Positions 6,402 through 13,380 of a stretch of DNA of 14,630 bases are shown here, in pieces. Below the pieces are notes generated by a model. The model searched no databases and was not told the origin of the DNA. It saw only the letters and a program-made list of their open reading frames with translations. A program made the translations under genes and the position numbers. The stretch covers positions 1 through 14,630 of the forward strand of contig JAFJTK010000103.1 in the NCBI GenBank assembly GCA_017880265.1. The letters are read 5' to 3'. Source of the stretch: Candidatus Pelagibacter sp. (GTDB taxonomy: Bacteria; Pseudomonadota; Alphaproteobacteria; Pelagibacterales; Pelagibacteraceae). How positions within the stretch are numbered: position 1 is the stretch's first letter; each line of letters starts with the position of its first letter.

Positions 6402-7117
6402 AATATCTTTTTAAAATTGTCATATAAAATTTTGGAATAATTATTCATATCAGACATATTATCTTTTGCAGCATTATCAAATTTTTCTAAAGCACCCTCT
6501 CCCAACTGATCTTCAAGTGCTTTTTTGTATTCTGGAACACATCCCCATTCATTGACGGTGGTATCTTTAATTTCTATATGAAATTGAATTCCATAAGCAT
6601 GATTTTGATATTTAAAAATTTGATATTTGGTTATGGGTGATGAAGCTAGCAAAGTTATATCTTTATTATTCTCTATCCCTTGAACTTCATAAGAATGCCA
6701 TTGTAAGCTTTTAATTTTTTCTGGAAATTCAGAAAACAATCTGTCTTCATTTTTTTCTTTTGAAAAATTAATATCCATAATACCAATTTCTGCTGGGCTT
6801 GATTTAACCACTTTGCCACCCACTACTTCACCTAATAACTGACAACCAAGACAGAAACCTAGATAAGGTTTTTTTAAATCAACAACAAATTCTTTAATCG
6901 CTTTTTTTTCTTCAATTAACCAAGGATATTCTTTTTCCATATAGGTATCCATTGGACCACCCATACAAAACATTCCATCAAATTGACTTAGATTATTTGG
7001 AATTTTTTCACCTTCATCCAACTCAATGGTGGTTAACTTAACTCCATCAGCTAACATCAAATCTTTAATATAACCTGGATCTTCAATTTTTATATGTTGT
7101 AAAACTAATATATTCAT
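6398..7117 (-). CDS. Class-I glutamine amidotransferase-like protein
   Basis: A 239-residue stand-alone class-I glutamine amidotransferase domain (GuaA-like subgroup). The nucleophile elbow is GFCLGCQ with Cys 89; the catalytic His and Glu are in QFHIE (180, 182). The oxyanion-region MGGPMD (52-57) and the QWHSYEV block (139-145) also match. All triad residues are present, so glutaminase or peptidase-like activity is plausible. Proteins of this type include gamma-glutamyl-polyamine and gamma-glutamyl-peptide hydrolases as well as true amidotransferases, and no synthetase partner is adjacent. It starts 3 bases after the YqaA stop and its own stop overlaps the GNAT start, placing it fourth in the operon headed by the photolyase. 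A joint role with the GNAT enzyme, for example in processing a nitrogenous metabolite, is only inference. Confidence 0.87.
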   Translation of the reverse strand: MNILVLQHIKIEDPGYIKDLMLADGVKLTTIELDEGEKIPNNLSQFDGMFCMGGPMDTYMEKEYPWLIEEKKAIKEFVVDLKKPYLGFCLGCQLLGEVVGGKVVKSSPAEIGIMDINFSKEKNEDRLFSEFPEKIKSLQWHSYEVQGIENNKDITLLASSPITKYQIFKYQNHAYGIQFHIEIKDTTVNEWGCVPEYKKALEDQLGEGALEKFDNAAKDNMSDMNNYSKILYDNFKKIL

Positions 7118-7120
7118 AGC

Positions 7121-7537
7121 CTAACCAATCAAATAGAAGACAAAAATATATCTGCTCACTTTTCCAATTGCTACTAAAATAATAAAATCAATAAATTTTA
7201 CTCTCAGTATGCCCGCAACTAAAGTTAGTGGATCACCTACAACAGGAACCCAAGCAAATAATAATGACCATTTACCAAACTTTTTAAACCATTTTGATGA
7301 TCTTTCTATTTGTGTTTCTTTAAATGGAAACCACTTTTTTGCAGTAAGGTTTCTAGAATAAGATCCTAAAGCCCAGTTTACAAGAGATCCTAAAATATTT
7401 CCAAAACTTGCAACAGTTAACAATAATAAATTGTCATAATCTGATGTTGCAATTAACGTTGCTAATGAGAGTTCAGAAGAAAATGGTAAAATTGTTGCTG
7501 CTAAAAAAGATATAGCAAATAGAGATAAATAAATCAC
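7121..7537 (-). CDS. yqaA: YqaA-type (DedA/SNARE-associated) membrane protein
   Basis: A 138-residue membrane protein that matches the small YqaA branch of the DedA/VTT superfamily (E. coli YqaA is of similar length). Diagnostic segments are FLAATILPFSSELSL (11-25, re-entrant loop region), SFGNILGSLVNWALG (44-58) and WVPVVGDPLTLVAGILR (96-112), with the family-typical P-V-V-G-D-x-L. DedA-family proteins act in lipid scrambling and membrane homeostasis; YqaA itself is uncharacterised. The start is GTG (7535-7537), overlapping the TGA of the zinc-finger gene as GTGA, which implies translational coupling. It lies third in the photolyase operon; the amidotransferase gene starts 3 bases after its stop. 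Confidence 0.9.
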   Translation of the reverse strand: MIYLSLFAISFLAATILPFSSELSLATLIATSDYDNLLLLTVASFGNILGSLVNWALGSYSRNLTAKKWFPFKETQIERSSKWFKKFGKWSLLFAWVPVVGDPLTLVAGILRVKFIDFIILVAIGKVSRYIFVFYLIG

Positions 7538-7656
7538 TTAGAACACTTCTTGGAACAATACTTTACTTTATCCCAATTTAACTTCCACTTCTTACGCCAA
7601 ACAAAAGGTCTTTTACAAACTGGACAAATTTTTGAAGGTAGATTTTCTTTTTTCAC
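7534..7656 (-). CDS. DUF2256 family small zinc-finger protein, photolyase-associated
   Basis: A 40-residue gene. Reading from GTG (7654-7656), it begins MKKENLPSK, then ICPVCKRPFVWRKKW (10-24), then NWDKVKYCSKKC (28-39), stopping at TGA 7534-7536. Four cysteines at 11, 14, 34 and 39 in a C-x2-C...C-x4-C arrangement fit a zinc ribbon-like site. The RPFxWRKKW...WxxVxYCSxxC pattern is that of DUF2256, a family of very short proteins frequently encoded next to photolyase/cryptochrome genes. The GTG overlaps the photolyase TAG by one base (TAGTG), and the stop overlaps the yqaA GTG. Such tight interleaving supports a real, coupled gene. The function is unknown; given the context, assistance to the photolyase or nucleic-acid binding is possible. 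Confidence 0.92.
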   Translation of the reverse strand: MKKENLPSKICPVCKRPFVWRKKWKLNWDKVKYCSKKCSK

Positions 7657-9146
7657 TAAATTGTATTTTGTTTAATAAATTTATCTGCTTCAGATAAAAT
7701 CATTTTTTTTCTTTCATCTTTCATTTTATCAAAGATACGAACCATCATTGATAATCTTGGATTTGTTAAAAAAAATTTTCTATTTCGATCAATGAACCTC
7801 CAATACAATCCATCCATCGTATTACACCAATCCCCTTTTTTAAAATCCATCATTTTCATAAAATAAGCAGATCCACAGATATAAGGTTTGGTTGCAAAAA
7901 TTCCACCATCGCTGAATAAACCCATCCCATAAACATTGGGAACCATTACCCAGTCAGATGAATCTACAAACATTTCCATAAACCATTTGTAGACAATTAC
8001 AGGCTTAATCTCACAAAGGTTCATAATGTTAGATAAGATCATTAACCTTTCGATATGATGAGACCATCCATGATTAACTGCATTTTTAATTGCATGATCT
8101 AACGGTGGTAATCCTGTAGTTCCTTCATACCAAGAATTTTTCATTTTTCTATTTTGTTTAAAAAAATTTCCAGCTTCCATTTTTTCTGAATATCCTTGAT
8201 AAATACCCCTCATAAATTCTCGCCATCCAATTACCTGACGAATATATCCTTCAAGGGAGTTCATTCTTATTTTGTTTTTCTTATGAAAATCTAAAATTTT
8301 TTGAATAATAAATTCAGGAGTTATTAAGCCTAAGTTAATATAAGGACTTAAAGCACTGTGAAATAAAATATTATCATTTTGATTTACAGCATCTTCGTAA
8401 TCACCAAATAAATTAGATTTTTCTTTTATAAAAAAATTTAAAAGTTTAACAACATCATCATGCTCTGTTGCTAACCAAAAATTATCAGTGCTTCCAGGAT
8501 GATCTTTAAATAATTTTTCAATAATTGGTTTTAGCTTTTTAGTATGACTAGTTTCATTAATTTTTGGAAATTTTGGTATTGAAATATCTTTAGGTAATTT
8601 ATTTCTATTATCTTCATCAAAACTCCACTTACCTCCAATAGGATTTCCATCAGCACCCATTAATATTCCTGATTTTTTACGCACCTCTTTATAAAAAGTT
8701 GCCATAAAGGGTTTTTTAGATTTTCCCAAGTAATTTTTAAATTCATCTCTAGAATTTAAAAACATGGGTGTTTGAACCATATTCCATTTAACTTTTTCTT
8801 TTTTTAGGAATTGTGAAATTTTCTTTTCAAAAAATTTATCTTCAATCTCAAAGCTTGTAATTTCAGTTATTTTTTTTTGACTAATTATTTTTTTTAATTT
8901 CTTTAAATAATCATCTTTAAAATCTTTATCTTCTATTTTTAAGTAATCTAATTTAAACCTATTCTTCTTGAGACTATCTGCATATGATCGCATAGAAGAT
9001 AAGAATAGCAGTATTTTTTGCTTATGATGTTTTTCATAAGTGCATAATCCATTATCTTCAGCCATAAAAAACACATGATCCTTTTTGAAGCGGTCTAAGT
9101 ATTTTAATGGAAATAATTGATTACCAAGTATAAAAAATAATTTCAT
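7656..9146 (-). CDS. Photolyase/cryptochrome of the FeS-BCP ((6-4) photolyase-like) group
   Basis: A 496-residue protein of normal photolyase length. The N-terminal Rossmann-like domain starts FFILGNQLFP, as in the deoxyribodipyrimidine photolyase-related (PhrB, COG3046) group. The C-terminal FAD domain has LSPYINLG (266-273), EGYIRQVIGWREFMRG (299-314), HGWSHHIERLM (359-369, with the tandem His typical of (6-4) photolyases), DWVMVPNVYGMGLFSDGG (398-415) and GLYWRF (446-451). It would use FAD and blue light to repair UV photoproducts, or to sense light. FeS-BCP proteins normally bind a [4Fe-4S] cluster with four cysteines. Here the catalytic domain has only Cys 378, 424 and 441, and the usual C-x-x-C before the final Cys is missing. 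It heads a five-gene minus operon and is divergent from the SDR gene across 27 bases. Confidence 0.93.
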   Translation of the reverse strand: MKLFFILGNQLFPLKYLDRFKKDHVFFMAEDNGLCTYEKHHKQKILLFLSSMRSYADSLKKNRFKLDYLKIEDKDFKDDYLKKLKKIISQKKITEITSFEIEDKFFEKKISQFLKKEKVKWNMVQTPMFLNSRDEFKNYLGKSKKPFMATFYKEVRKKSGILMGADGNPIGGKWSFDEDNRNKLPKDISIPKFPKINETSHTKKLKPIIEKLFKDHPGSTDNFWLATEHDDVVKLLNFFIKEKSNLFGDYEDAVNQNDNILFHSALSPYINLGLITPEFIIQKILDFHKKNKIRMNSLEGYIRQVIGWREFMRGIYQGYSEKMEAGNFFKQNRKMKNSWYEGTTGLPPLDHAIKNAVNHGWSHHIERLMILSNIMNLCEIKPVIVYKWFMEMFVDSSDWVMVPNVYGMGLFSDGGIFATKPYICGSAYFMKMMDFKKGDWCNTMDGLYWRFIDRNRKFFLTNPRLSMMVRIFDKMKDERKKMILSEADKFIKQNTI

Positions 9147-9173
9147 AGTTAAATATAACTAATTAAAAAATTT
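9147..9173. promoter_or_regulatory. 27-base divergent gap with a short dyad
   Basis: The photolyase and SDR starts face away from each other with only 27 bases between. AGTTA (9147-9151) and TAACT (9156-9160) form an inverted repeat with a 4-base spacer. Promoter elements must extend into both coding regions, so the two operons probably share regulation. No recognisable LexA-type or other known operator is visible. Confidence 0.3.
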
Positions 9174-9884
9174 ATGTCAGAAAAATATCTAATCTTTGGT
9201 GCGACAGGTTCTATTGGCTCAAGTTTAGCTGAACAATTAAAAAATTCTGGAAATGATATTCACCTAATTGCGAGAAATGAAAGTGAAGTAAGTTCTATTG
9301 CAGAAAAATTAGGTTGCTCATTTACAGTTGCTGATGTTTTGGAAGAAGGTTTTATTGAGAAAGTTAAAGCAGATATTTCTGAAATAAAAGGAATTGCATA
9401 CTGCGTTGGTTCAATTGATTTGAAACCATTAAGAATGGTTACCGAACAAGATTTTAATAAATGTATGAAATTAAATCTTTATTCAGCTGTAGAGGCTATT
9501 AAAGGATATCAAGAAAGTTTAAAAAAAAACAAGGGCTCTATTGTTTTATTTTCAACAGTTGCAGCTCAAAGAGGATTTACAAACCATGCAATTATTGCGT
9601 CAGCTAAAGCTGCTGTTGAAGGTTTAACGGTATCGCTAGCAGCAGAATTTGCCCCAAATATAAGAGTGAATTGTATTGCTCCAAGTTTAACAAAATCAAA
9701 AATTGCTGAACCAATGCTTAAAAACGCCACAATAGCAGAGGGTATTGCAAAAGCCCATCCGCTAAAAAGATTGGGCGAAGGAAAAGATTCTGCATCTCTT
9801 GCAAAGTTTTTAATTTCTGAAGACAGTTCCTGGATAACAGGTCAAATTATTGCAGTTGACGGTGGTAGATCAAAACTATCTTAG
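9174..9884 (+). CDS. SDR-fold NAD(P)-binding protein with degenerate active site
   Basis: A 236-residue short-chain dehydrogenase/reductase fold. The dinucleotide loop is GATGSIG (9-15), the acidic residue after strand 3 is in VAD (52-54), and the C-terminal end ITGQIIAVDGG (221-231) is classic SDR. The tetrad Asn-Ser-Tyr-Lys is only partly kept. Asn 101 and Lys 145 are present, but the Ser position is Thr 128 and the Tyr position is Ile 141 (HAIIASAK instead of Y-x-x-x-K). Oxidoreductase chemistry of the usual kind is therefore doubtful; it may bind cofactor as a sensor or partner. It is divergent from the photolyase and followed after one base by the sugar dehydrogenase gene. The codons at the active site read cleanly, so this is not an obvious frameshift. 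Confidence 0.88.
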   Translation: MSEKYLIFGATGSIGSSLAEQLKNSGNDIHLIARNESEVSSIAEKLGCSFTVADVLEEGFIEKVKADISEIKGIAYCVGSIDLKPLRMVTEQDFNKCMKLNLYSAVEAIKGYQESLKKNKGSIVLFSTVAAQRGFTNHAIIASAKAAVEGLTVSLAAEFAPNIRVNCIAPSLTKSKIAEPMLKNATIAEGIAKAHPLKRLGEGKDSASLAKFLISEDSSWITGQIIAVDGGRSKLS

Positions 9885-9885
9885 A

Positions 9886-10947
9886 GTGAGAAAATATTTT
9901 TTATTAATTTTTTTTCTTTTTTTTTCTTCAGTAAGTTATTCTGATGATTATTCTTTAACCAAAGTTACAAAATTAGATGAACCTTGGGGTTCAACATTTA
10001 TTAACAATGATGAAATAATTGTAACTGAGAAAGATGGAAAAATAAAAATAGTTAATATTAATTCAAAAAATACTTTTGAAGTTAAACATAACTTAAATTT
10101 TTTAAATGTTGGACAAGGTGGATTATTAGATATTATTTACGAAGACAATTATCTTTGGGTTTCGTATTCTGAAGATAGAGGTAATGGAAAAACAAGTACT
10201 TCAATTGCTAAAGCAGTATTAAATAAAGATGAATTAAATTTTAAAAATATATTTCAAGCAAACCCACCAATAGACTCGGGCTATCATTTTGGCTCTAGGT
10301 TAGCGATTAAAGGTAAATATCTTTATGCATCCGCTGGTGAAAGAGGAATGGGAATGATTGCACAAGATCCTACAAAACACCCTGGTAGCATTATAAGAAT
10401 TTATACTGATGGCAGTATTCCAAAAGATAATCCAAAGTTTGAAGGTAAATCAGATTGGTTACCAGAAATTTATCAAATAGGTGTTAGAAACCCACAGGGA
10501 TTGGCACTATCTCCTTATGATGAAAAAATTTATTTAAGCAATCATGGAGCGAGAGGTGGTGACTGGTTTGGTGAAGCAAAAAAAGGTGAAAACTATGGTT
10601 GGAAGATATTAGGATGGGGTGGAAAAAACTATTCAGGTACTAAAATTGGGCCAAAATGGAAACCTGGCTTTACTAAAGCTATTCAATACTGGGTGCCCTC
10701 AATTGCTGCAAGCGCGATAACAATTTATAAAGGTAAAGAATTCAGTGAGTGGAATGGACATGCTTTAATTACCTCTCTAAGAGATCAATCATTAAGAAAA
10801 TTAATATTTAATGACCTTTCAAATGTTAAAGAAGATATCATTTTTAAAAATAAAATTGGAAGAATAAGAGACATACAAGTGCATCCAGATAATGGAAAGA
10901 TTTACTTTTTAGGAGAAGGAGCTTTATGGCTAATGGAAAAAAACTAA
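9886..10947 (+). CDS. Exported PQQ-dependent sugar (aldose/sorbosone-type) dehydrogenase
   Basis: A 353-residue six-bladed beta-propeller of the glucose/sorbosone dehydrogenase family, like YliI-type soluble aldose dehydrogenase. Starting at GTG 9886 gives a signal peptide (basic MRKYF, hydrophobic core, SVSYS before the probable cleavage), so the enzyme works in the periplasm. The start lies one base after the SDR stop, and the frame upstream to a TTG at 9850 would destroy the signal-peptide layout. Family motifs are DEPWGS near the mature N-terminus, GQGGLLDI, HFGSRL (catalytic His region), RNPQG (Arg-Asn contacting PQQ), SNHGARGGDW, GENYGW and PSIAASAI. It would oxidise an aldose or related alcohol using PQQ. 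No PQQ synthesis gene is in the window, so the cofactor may be scavenged, or the substrate/cofactor may differ. Second gene of the SDR operon. Confidence 0.87.
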   Translation: MRKYFLLIFFLFFSSVSYSDDYSLTKVTKLDEPWGSTFINNDEIIVTEKDGKIKIVNINSKNTFEVKHNLNFLNVGQGGLLDIIYEDNYLWVSYSEDRGNGKTSTSIAKAVLNKDELNFKNIFQANPPIDSGYHFGSRLAIKGKYLYASAGERGMGMIAQDPTKHPGSIIRIYTDGSIPKDNPKFEGKSDWLPEIYQIGVRNPQGLALSPYDEKIYLSNHGARGGDWFGEAKKGENYGWKILGWGGKNYSGTKIGPKWKPGFTKAIQYWVPSIAASAITIYKGKEFSEWNGHALITSLRDQSLRKLIFNDLSNVKEDIIFKNKIGRIRDIQVHPDNGKIYFLGEGALWLMEKN

Positions 10948-10980
10948 CAGCTAAACTAGAGAAAGATTTTAGAATAAATA

Positions 10981-12021
10981 ATGAAAAAATTAATATCTTT
11001 TCTACTAATCATTCTTTTTTTTAATATTGAGCTAATTGCAATGGAAAAACGACCCTATCATCATTTGCCAGATGGAACTTTTAGGAATCCTGAAGGATCT
11101 CCAGTTAGAGCAAATGATGTAAAATTTTCCTATAGAACATTTATTAAAGAAAAAAAGAAAATTGATATTACTGTTCCCAAATATCATGTCATCGATAAAA
11201 AAATTGTTAAAGAAAATTTAGAGAAATTAAAAAATGATGATTATATTGCTTGGATAGGGCATGCTACATTCTTAATTAAATTAGGTGAAACAACGATTAT
11301 TACAGATCCAGTTTTTTCAAACAATGCAGGACCTTTGGTATTTGGTCCAAAAAGATATGTTGAGCCAGCTATTGAATTAAAAGAAATTCCAAAAACAGAT
11401 GTATTTCTACTTACTCACAATCATTATGACCACCAAGACATGTCAACTATAAGAGGATTTCCTTATAAAGATGCAAAGGTTTTACTCCCTCTTAAACTTG
11501 GTAAATATTTCAAAAGATACAAAGATGTTAACGAAATGGATTGGTATGATGAAATACAAATTAATAGTGATTTAAAGATTACGTTATTACCTGCTGTCCA
11601 TTGGTCAAAAAGAAGTCTGACTGATACTAACAAAACATTATGGGGCAATTTTTTAATTGAATATAAAAATAAAAAAATATTTTTTGCGTGCGATACTGGA
11701 TATGGAAATATCTATAAAGACCTTGGGGAAAAATATGGTCCAATTGATTTATCAATGATTAACATTGGAGCGTATGATTTTAGACCAATGTTTGATAAAT
11801 CCATTTATCATACAACTCCGGAAGAAGCTCTTAATATTGCACAAGATTTAAAAAGTAAAAAAGTTTTAGGAACTCACTGGGGAACTTTTGTTTTATCTCT
11901 GGAACCTATTATGGAACCACCTATTCGATTTAAAGATAATGCTGAAAAATTTGGATTTAAAAAAGAAGATGCAATCACATTTAATATTGGTGAAATAAGA
12001 CCCTTAAAAGAGGTATTTTAA
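10981..12021 (+). CDS. Exported metallo-beta-lactamase-fold hydrolase (NAPE-PLD/RomA/UlaG-like)
   Basis: A 346-residue protein with a signal peptide at 1-20 (KK start, hydrophobic core, ELIA end). The zinc-binding motif is HNHYDH (146-151), following strand LLT. Further ligands are His in PAVHWSKRSL (about 205-214), Asp in FACDTGYG, and His in LGTHWGTF near the C-terminus. The AWIGHATFLIK block (90-100) opens the fold. This pattern matches the branch with N-acyl-phosphatidylethanolamine phospholipase D, outer-membrane-associated RomA and UlaG. Hydrolysis of a phosphodiester or lactone in the periplasm is likely; the substrate is unknown. It is 33 bases downstream of the sugar dehydrogenase, which may produce lactones, so a lactone substrate is a reasonable but untested idea. 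It ends one base from the convergent dioxygenase stop. Confidence 0.88.
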   Translation: MKKLISFLLIILFFNIELIAMEKRPYHHLPDGTFRNPEGSPVRANDVKFSYRTFIKEKKKIDITVPKYHVIDKKIVKENLEKLKNDDYIAWIGHATFLIKLGETTIITDPVFSNNAGPLVFGPKRYVEPAIELKEIPKTDVFLLTHNHYDHQDMSTIRGFPYKDAKVLLPLKLGKYFKRYKDVNEMDWYDEIQINSDLKITLLPAVHWSKRSLTDTNKTLWGNFLIEYKNKKIFFACDTGYGNIYKDLGEKYGPIDLSMINIGAYDFRPMFDKSIYHTTPEEALNIAQDLKSKKVLGTHWGTFVLSLEPIMEPPIRFKDNAEKFGFKKEDAITFNIGEIRPLKEVF

Positions 12022-12022
12022 A

Positions 12023-12814
12023 CTATAATATTGTTATTCTATGCATAATTCTATTTCCTTTAAAAGGAGTAGCCTGGTGAAGCATAGATCTATTATCCCA
12101 TATAGCTAATTGGTTTTTTTCCCACTTTAGTGAGTATTGAAATTTTTTCTTAATTTGATGCTTAAACAATTCTTTTTTAATTTTATCAGAATTTTTTAAT
12201 TTAGGAGAAAAGCCTACAAGATGTCCAGGACTACAATAAATTGTATTTTTAGAGTTTATTTTTTTTATAATTTTATGAGTAGATTTTAATTCTTTAATTT
12301 TTCTTCCCTTCTCTTTTACTCTCTCTCTAGTAGTAACTGAAATTGGACCTTCAGAAGAGTACTTCCCTTTCACTTGAAGCAATTGATTTTTGATTGATTT
12401 TGATAAATGATCAAAAGCTAAGTATTGAGATGAGAATTCAGTATTTGCTCTACCTTTTTTAGGAACTAGTTTAGATAATAGCATTGTAAATCTTGGAGGT
12501 TTTTTTGTGTAAATAGAGTCTGTATGAAACTGTTCTCCAAAACTGGGTCCCTTATCTGTTGCTTTTCTTTGAACAACAGTGATTTGTTTATATTTTTTAC
12601 TTAATCCTTTTAATCTTGGATAATCAGCTAATTTACCAAAATGTTTAGCAAATTTTATATAATCTGAAGAACTTAGTTTTTGTCTTCTCAAAAAAATCAT
12701 CCCATAAACCTCAAGAGATTTAAAAATAGTTTTAAAATCTTTTTTAGAAATATCTTTAATGTTTCCTATGGCCTCAGCCCCAATATTTCTTTTATTGGGA
12801 ATAATTTTAAACAT
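12023..12814 (-). CDS. TauD/TfdA-family Fe(II)/2-oxoglutarate dioxygenase
   Basis: A 263-residue dioxygenase of the TauD/TfdA family. The start is typical: GAEAIGNIKDIS (12-23) and VYGMIFLRRQ (36-45), as in 'H/YG.v.fR.Q'. The HxD pair is in FHTDSIY (His 97, Asp 99), the distal His in MLHQATPF (246), and the 2-oxoglutarate Arg in RIMHRITI (259; Arg 255 is also nearby). Family members hydroxylate taurine, alkylsulfates, phenoxyacids or amino-acid derivatives; the substrate cannot be told. The protein ends two or three residues after the Arg-bearing strand, earlier than TauD itself, which continues beyond this point. It is the last gene of a minus operon, 8 bases after the SHOCT-domain gene, and its stop lies one base from the convergent MBL-fold gene. 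Confidence 0.92.
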   Translation of the reverse strand: MFKIIPNKRNIGAEAIGNIKDISKKDFKTIFKSLEVYGMIFLRRQKLSSSDYIKFAKHFGKLADYPRLKGLSKKYKQITVVQRKATDKGPSFGEQFHTDSIYTKKPPRFTMLLSKLVPKKGRANTEFSSQYLAFDHLSKSIKNQLLQVKGKYSSEGPISVTTRERVKEKGRKIKELKSTHKIIKKINSKNTIYCSPGHLVGFSPKLKNSDKIKKELFKHQIKKKFQYSLKWEKNQLAIWDNRSMLHQATPFKGNRIMHRITIL

Positions 12815-12822
12815 AAATAGAT

Positions 12823-13092
12823 TTAATTATTCAATAATTTGCTTTTAGCTTTTTCAAACTCTTCTTGAGTTAAAACTCCACTTTTATGTAATTCGTTTAA
12901 TTTGCTAATTTCGTCACTTAGGTCATTAGCAGTTGGTGAAGAAACTTGAGTTTCATTTTCCTCTTTTTCTTCAGGTTTAACAGGTCTGTTATCAACTTTA
13001 GCTTTAAAACCTTTCATAATGGCTGTTCCACCTAAATAAAAAACGAACCCAAGAATTGGGATAGCTAAACCAAAAAAAATTAATTTTTCCAT
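12823..13092 (-). CDS. Small membrane-anchored SHOCT-domain protein
   Basis: An 89-residue protein with one N-terminal membrane segment (about 4-27), a charged Glu/Lys linker (33-55) and a C-terminal SHOCT motif (about 59-87). The motif includes ISKLNELHKSGVLTQEEF, the usual 'L..L...G.LT.EEF...K..LL' pattern. SHOCT domains are short helical hairpins, often at the end of membrane or stress proteins, and are thought to mediate oligomerisation; the exact role is unknown. It starts 3 bases after the upstream small membrane protein and ends 8 bases before the TauD-like gene, so these three are likely cotranscribed. Confidence 0.88.
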   Translation of the reverse strand: MEKLIFFGLAIPILGFVFYLGGTAIMKGFKAKVDNRPVKPEEKEENETQVSSPTANDLSDEISKLNELHKSGVLTQEEFEKAKSKLLNN

Positions 13093-13095
13093 GAG

Positions 13096-13299
13096 CTAAT
13101 CTTCATCCTCATCACGCCAGCCTTTTTGGTACATTAGATAACCCGCTAAAATTACAGAAAAAGTTCCAGCTATCATACCAAAATCAAAACCAACTTGTTT
13201 ACCATATAAATACCACCCTAGCTGCGTTGCTCCAATTGGAACTGCAGTGAGCAGTATCATTATTATTCCAATTCGATATTCATATGGAGGTTTTTTCAT
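13096..13299 (-). CDS. Hypothetical small two-segment membrane protein
   Basis: A 67-residue protein with a polar start KKPPYEYR, two hydrophobic segments (about 10-31 and 40-58) and an acidic end RDEDED. I do not recognise a family. The short GKQVGFDFG loop lies between the segments, and YQKGW follows the second. It opens the minus operon containing the SHOCT and TauD-like genes and comes after the folD terminator, so a promoter should lie in 13300-13327; a GATAAA-like hexamer at about 13308-13313 on the minus strand is a weak candidate. Overlap-free placement and a 3-base gap to the next gene support it being real. Confidence 0.72.
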   Translation of the reverse strand: MKKPPYEYRIGIIMILLTAVPIGATQLGWYLYGKQVGFDFGMIAGTFSVILAGYLMYQKGWRDEDED

Positions 13300-13313
13300 T
13301 TGAAAACTTTATC

Positions 13314-13370
13314 AAATAAAAAAAGAAATTAATGAAGTTTTATCAATTTGAGACAATAAAACTTATTAAT
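13314..13370 (-). terminator. Rho-independent terminator after folD
   Basis: On the minus strand, 10 bases after the folD stop, ATTAATAAGTTTTAT pairs with ATAAAACTTCATTAAT. The perfect 9-base core is 13335-13343 with 13356-13364, extended by ATTAAT (13328-13333 with 13365-13370) around a one-base bulge; the loop is 12 bases (13344-13355). A T-rich run, TTTCTTTTTTTATTT, follows immediately. This is the best terminator-like structure in the window and should close the mscS-yggT-folD transcript. Confidence 0.72.
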
Positions 13371-13380
13371 GAAAAAGTGT

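Noticed and set aside
9850..9885. TTG start for the sugar dehydrogenase inside the SDR gene
   Set aside because: It would bury the signal peptide behind 12 extra polar residues; GTG at 9886 places the basic residues and hydrophobic core correctly.
11463..11648. Minus-strand open frame of 61 codons
   Set aside because: It lies inside the MBL-fold gene, opposite its clear motif-bearing frame.
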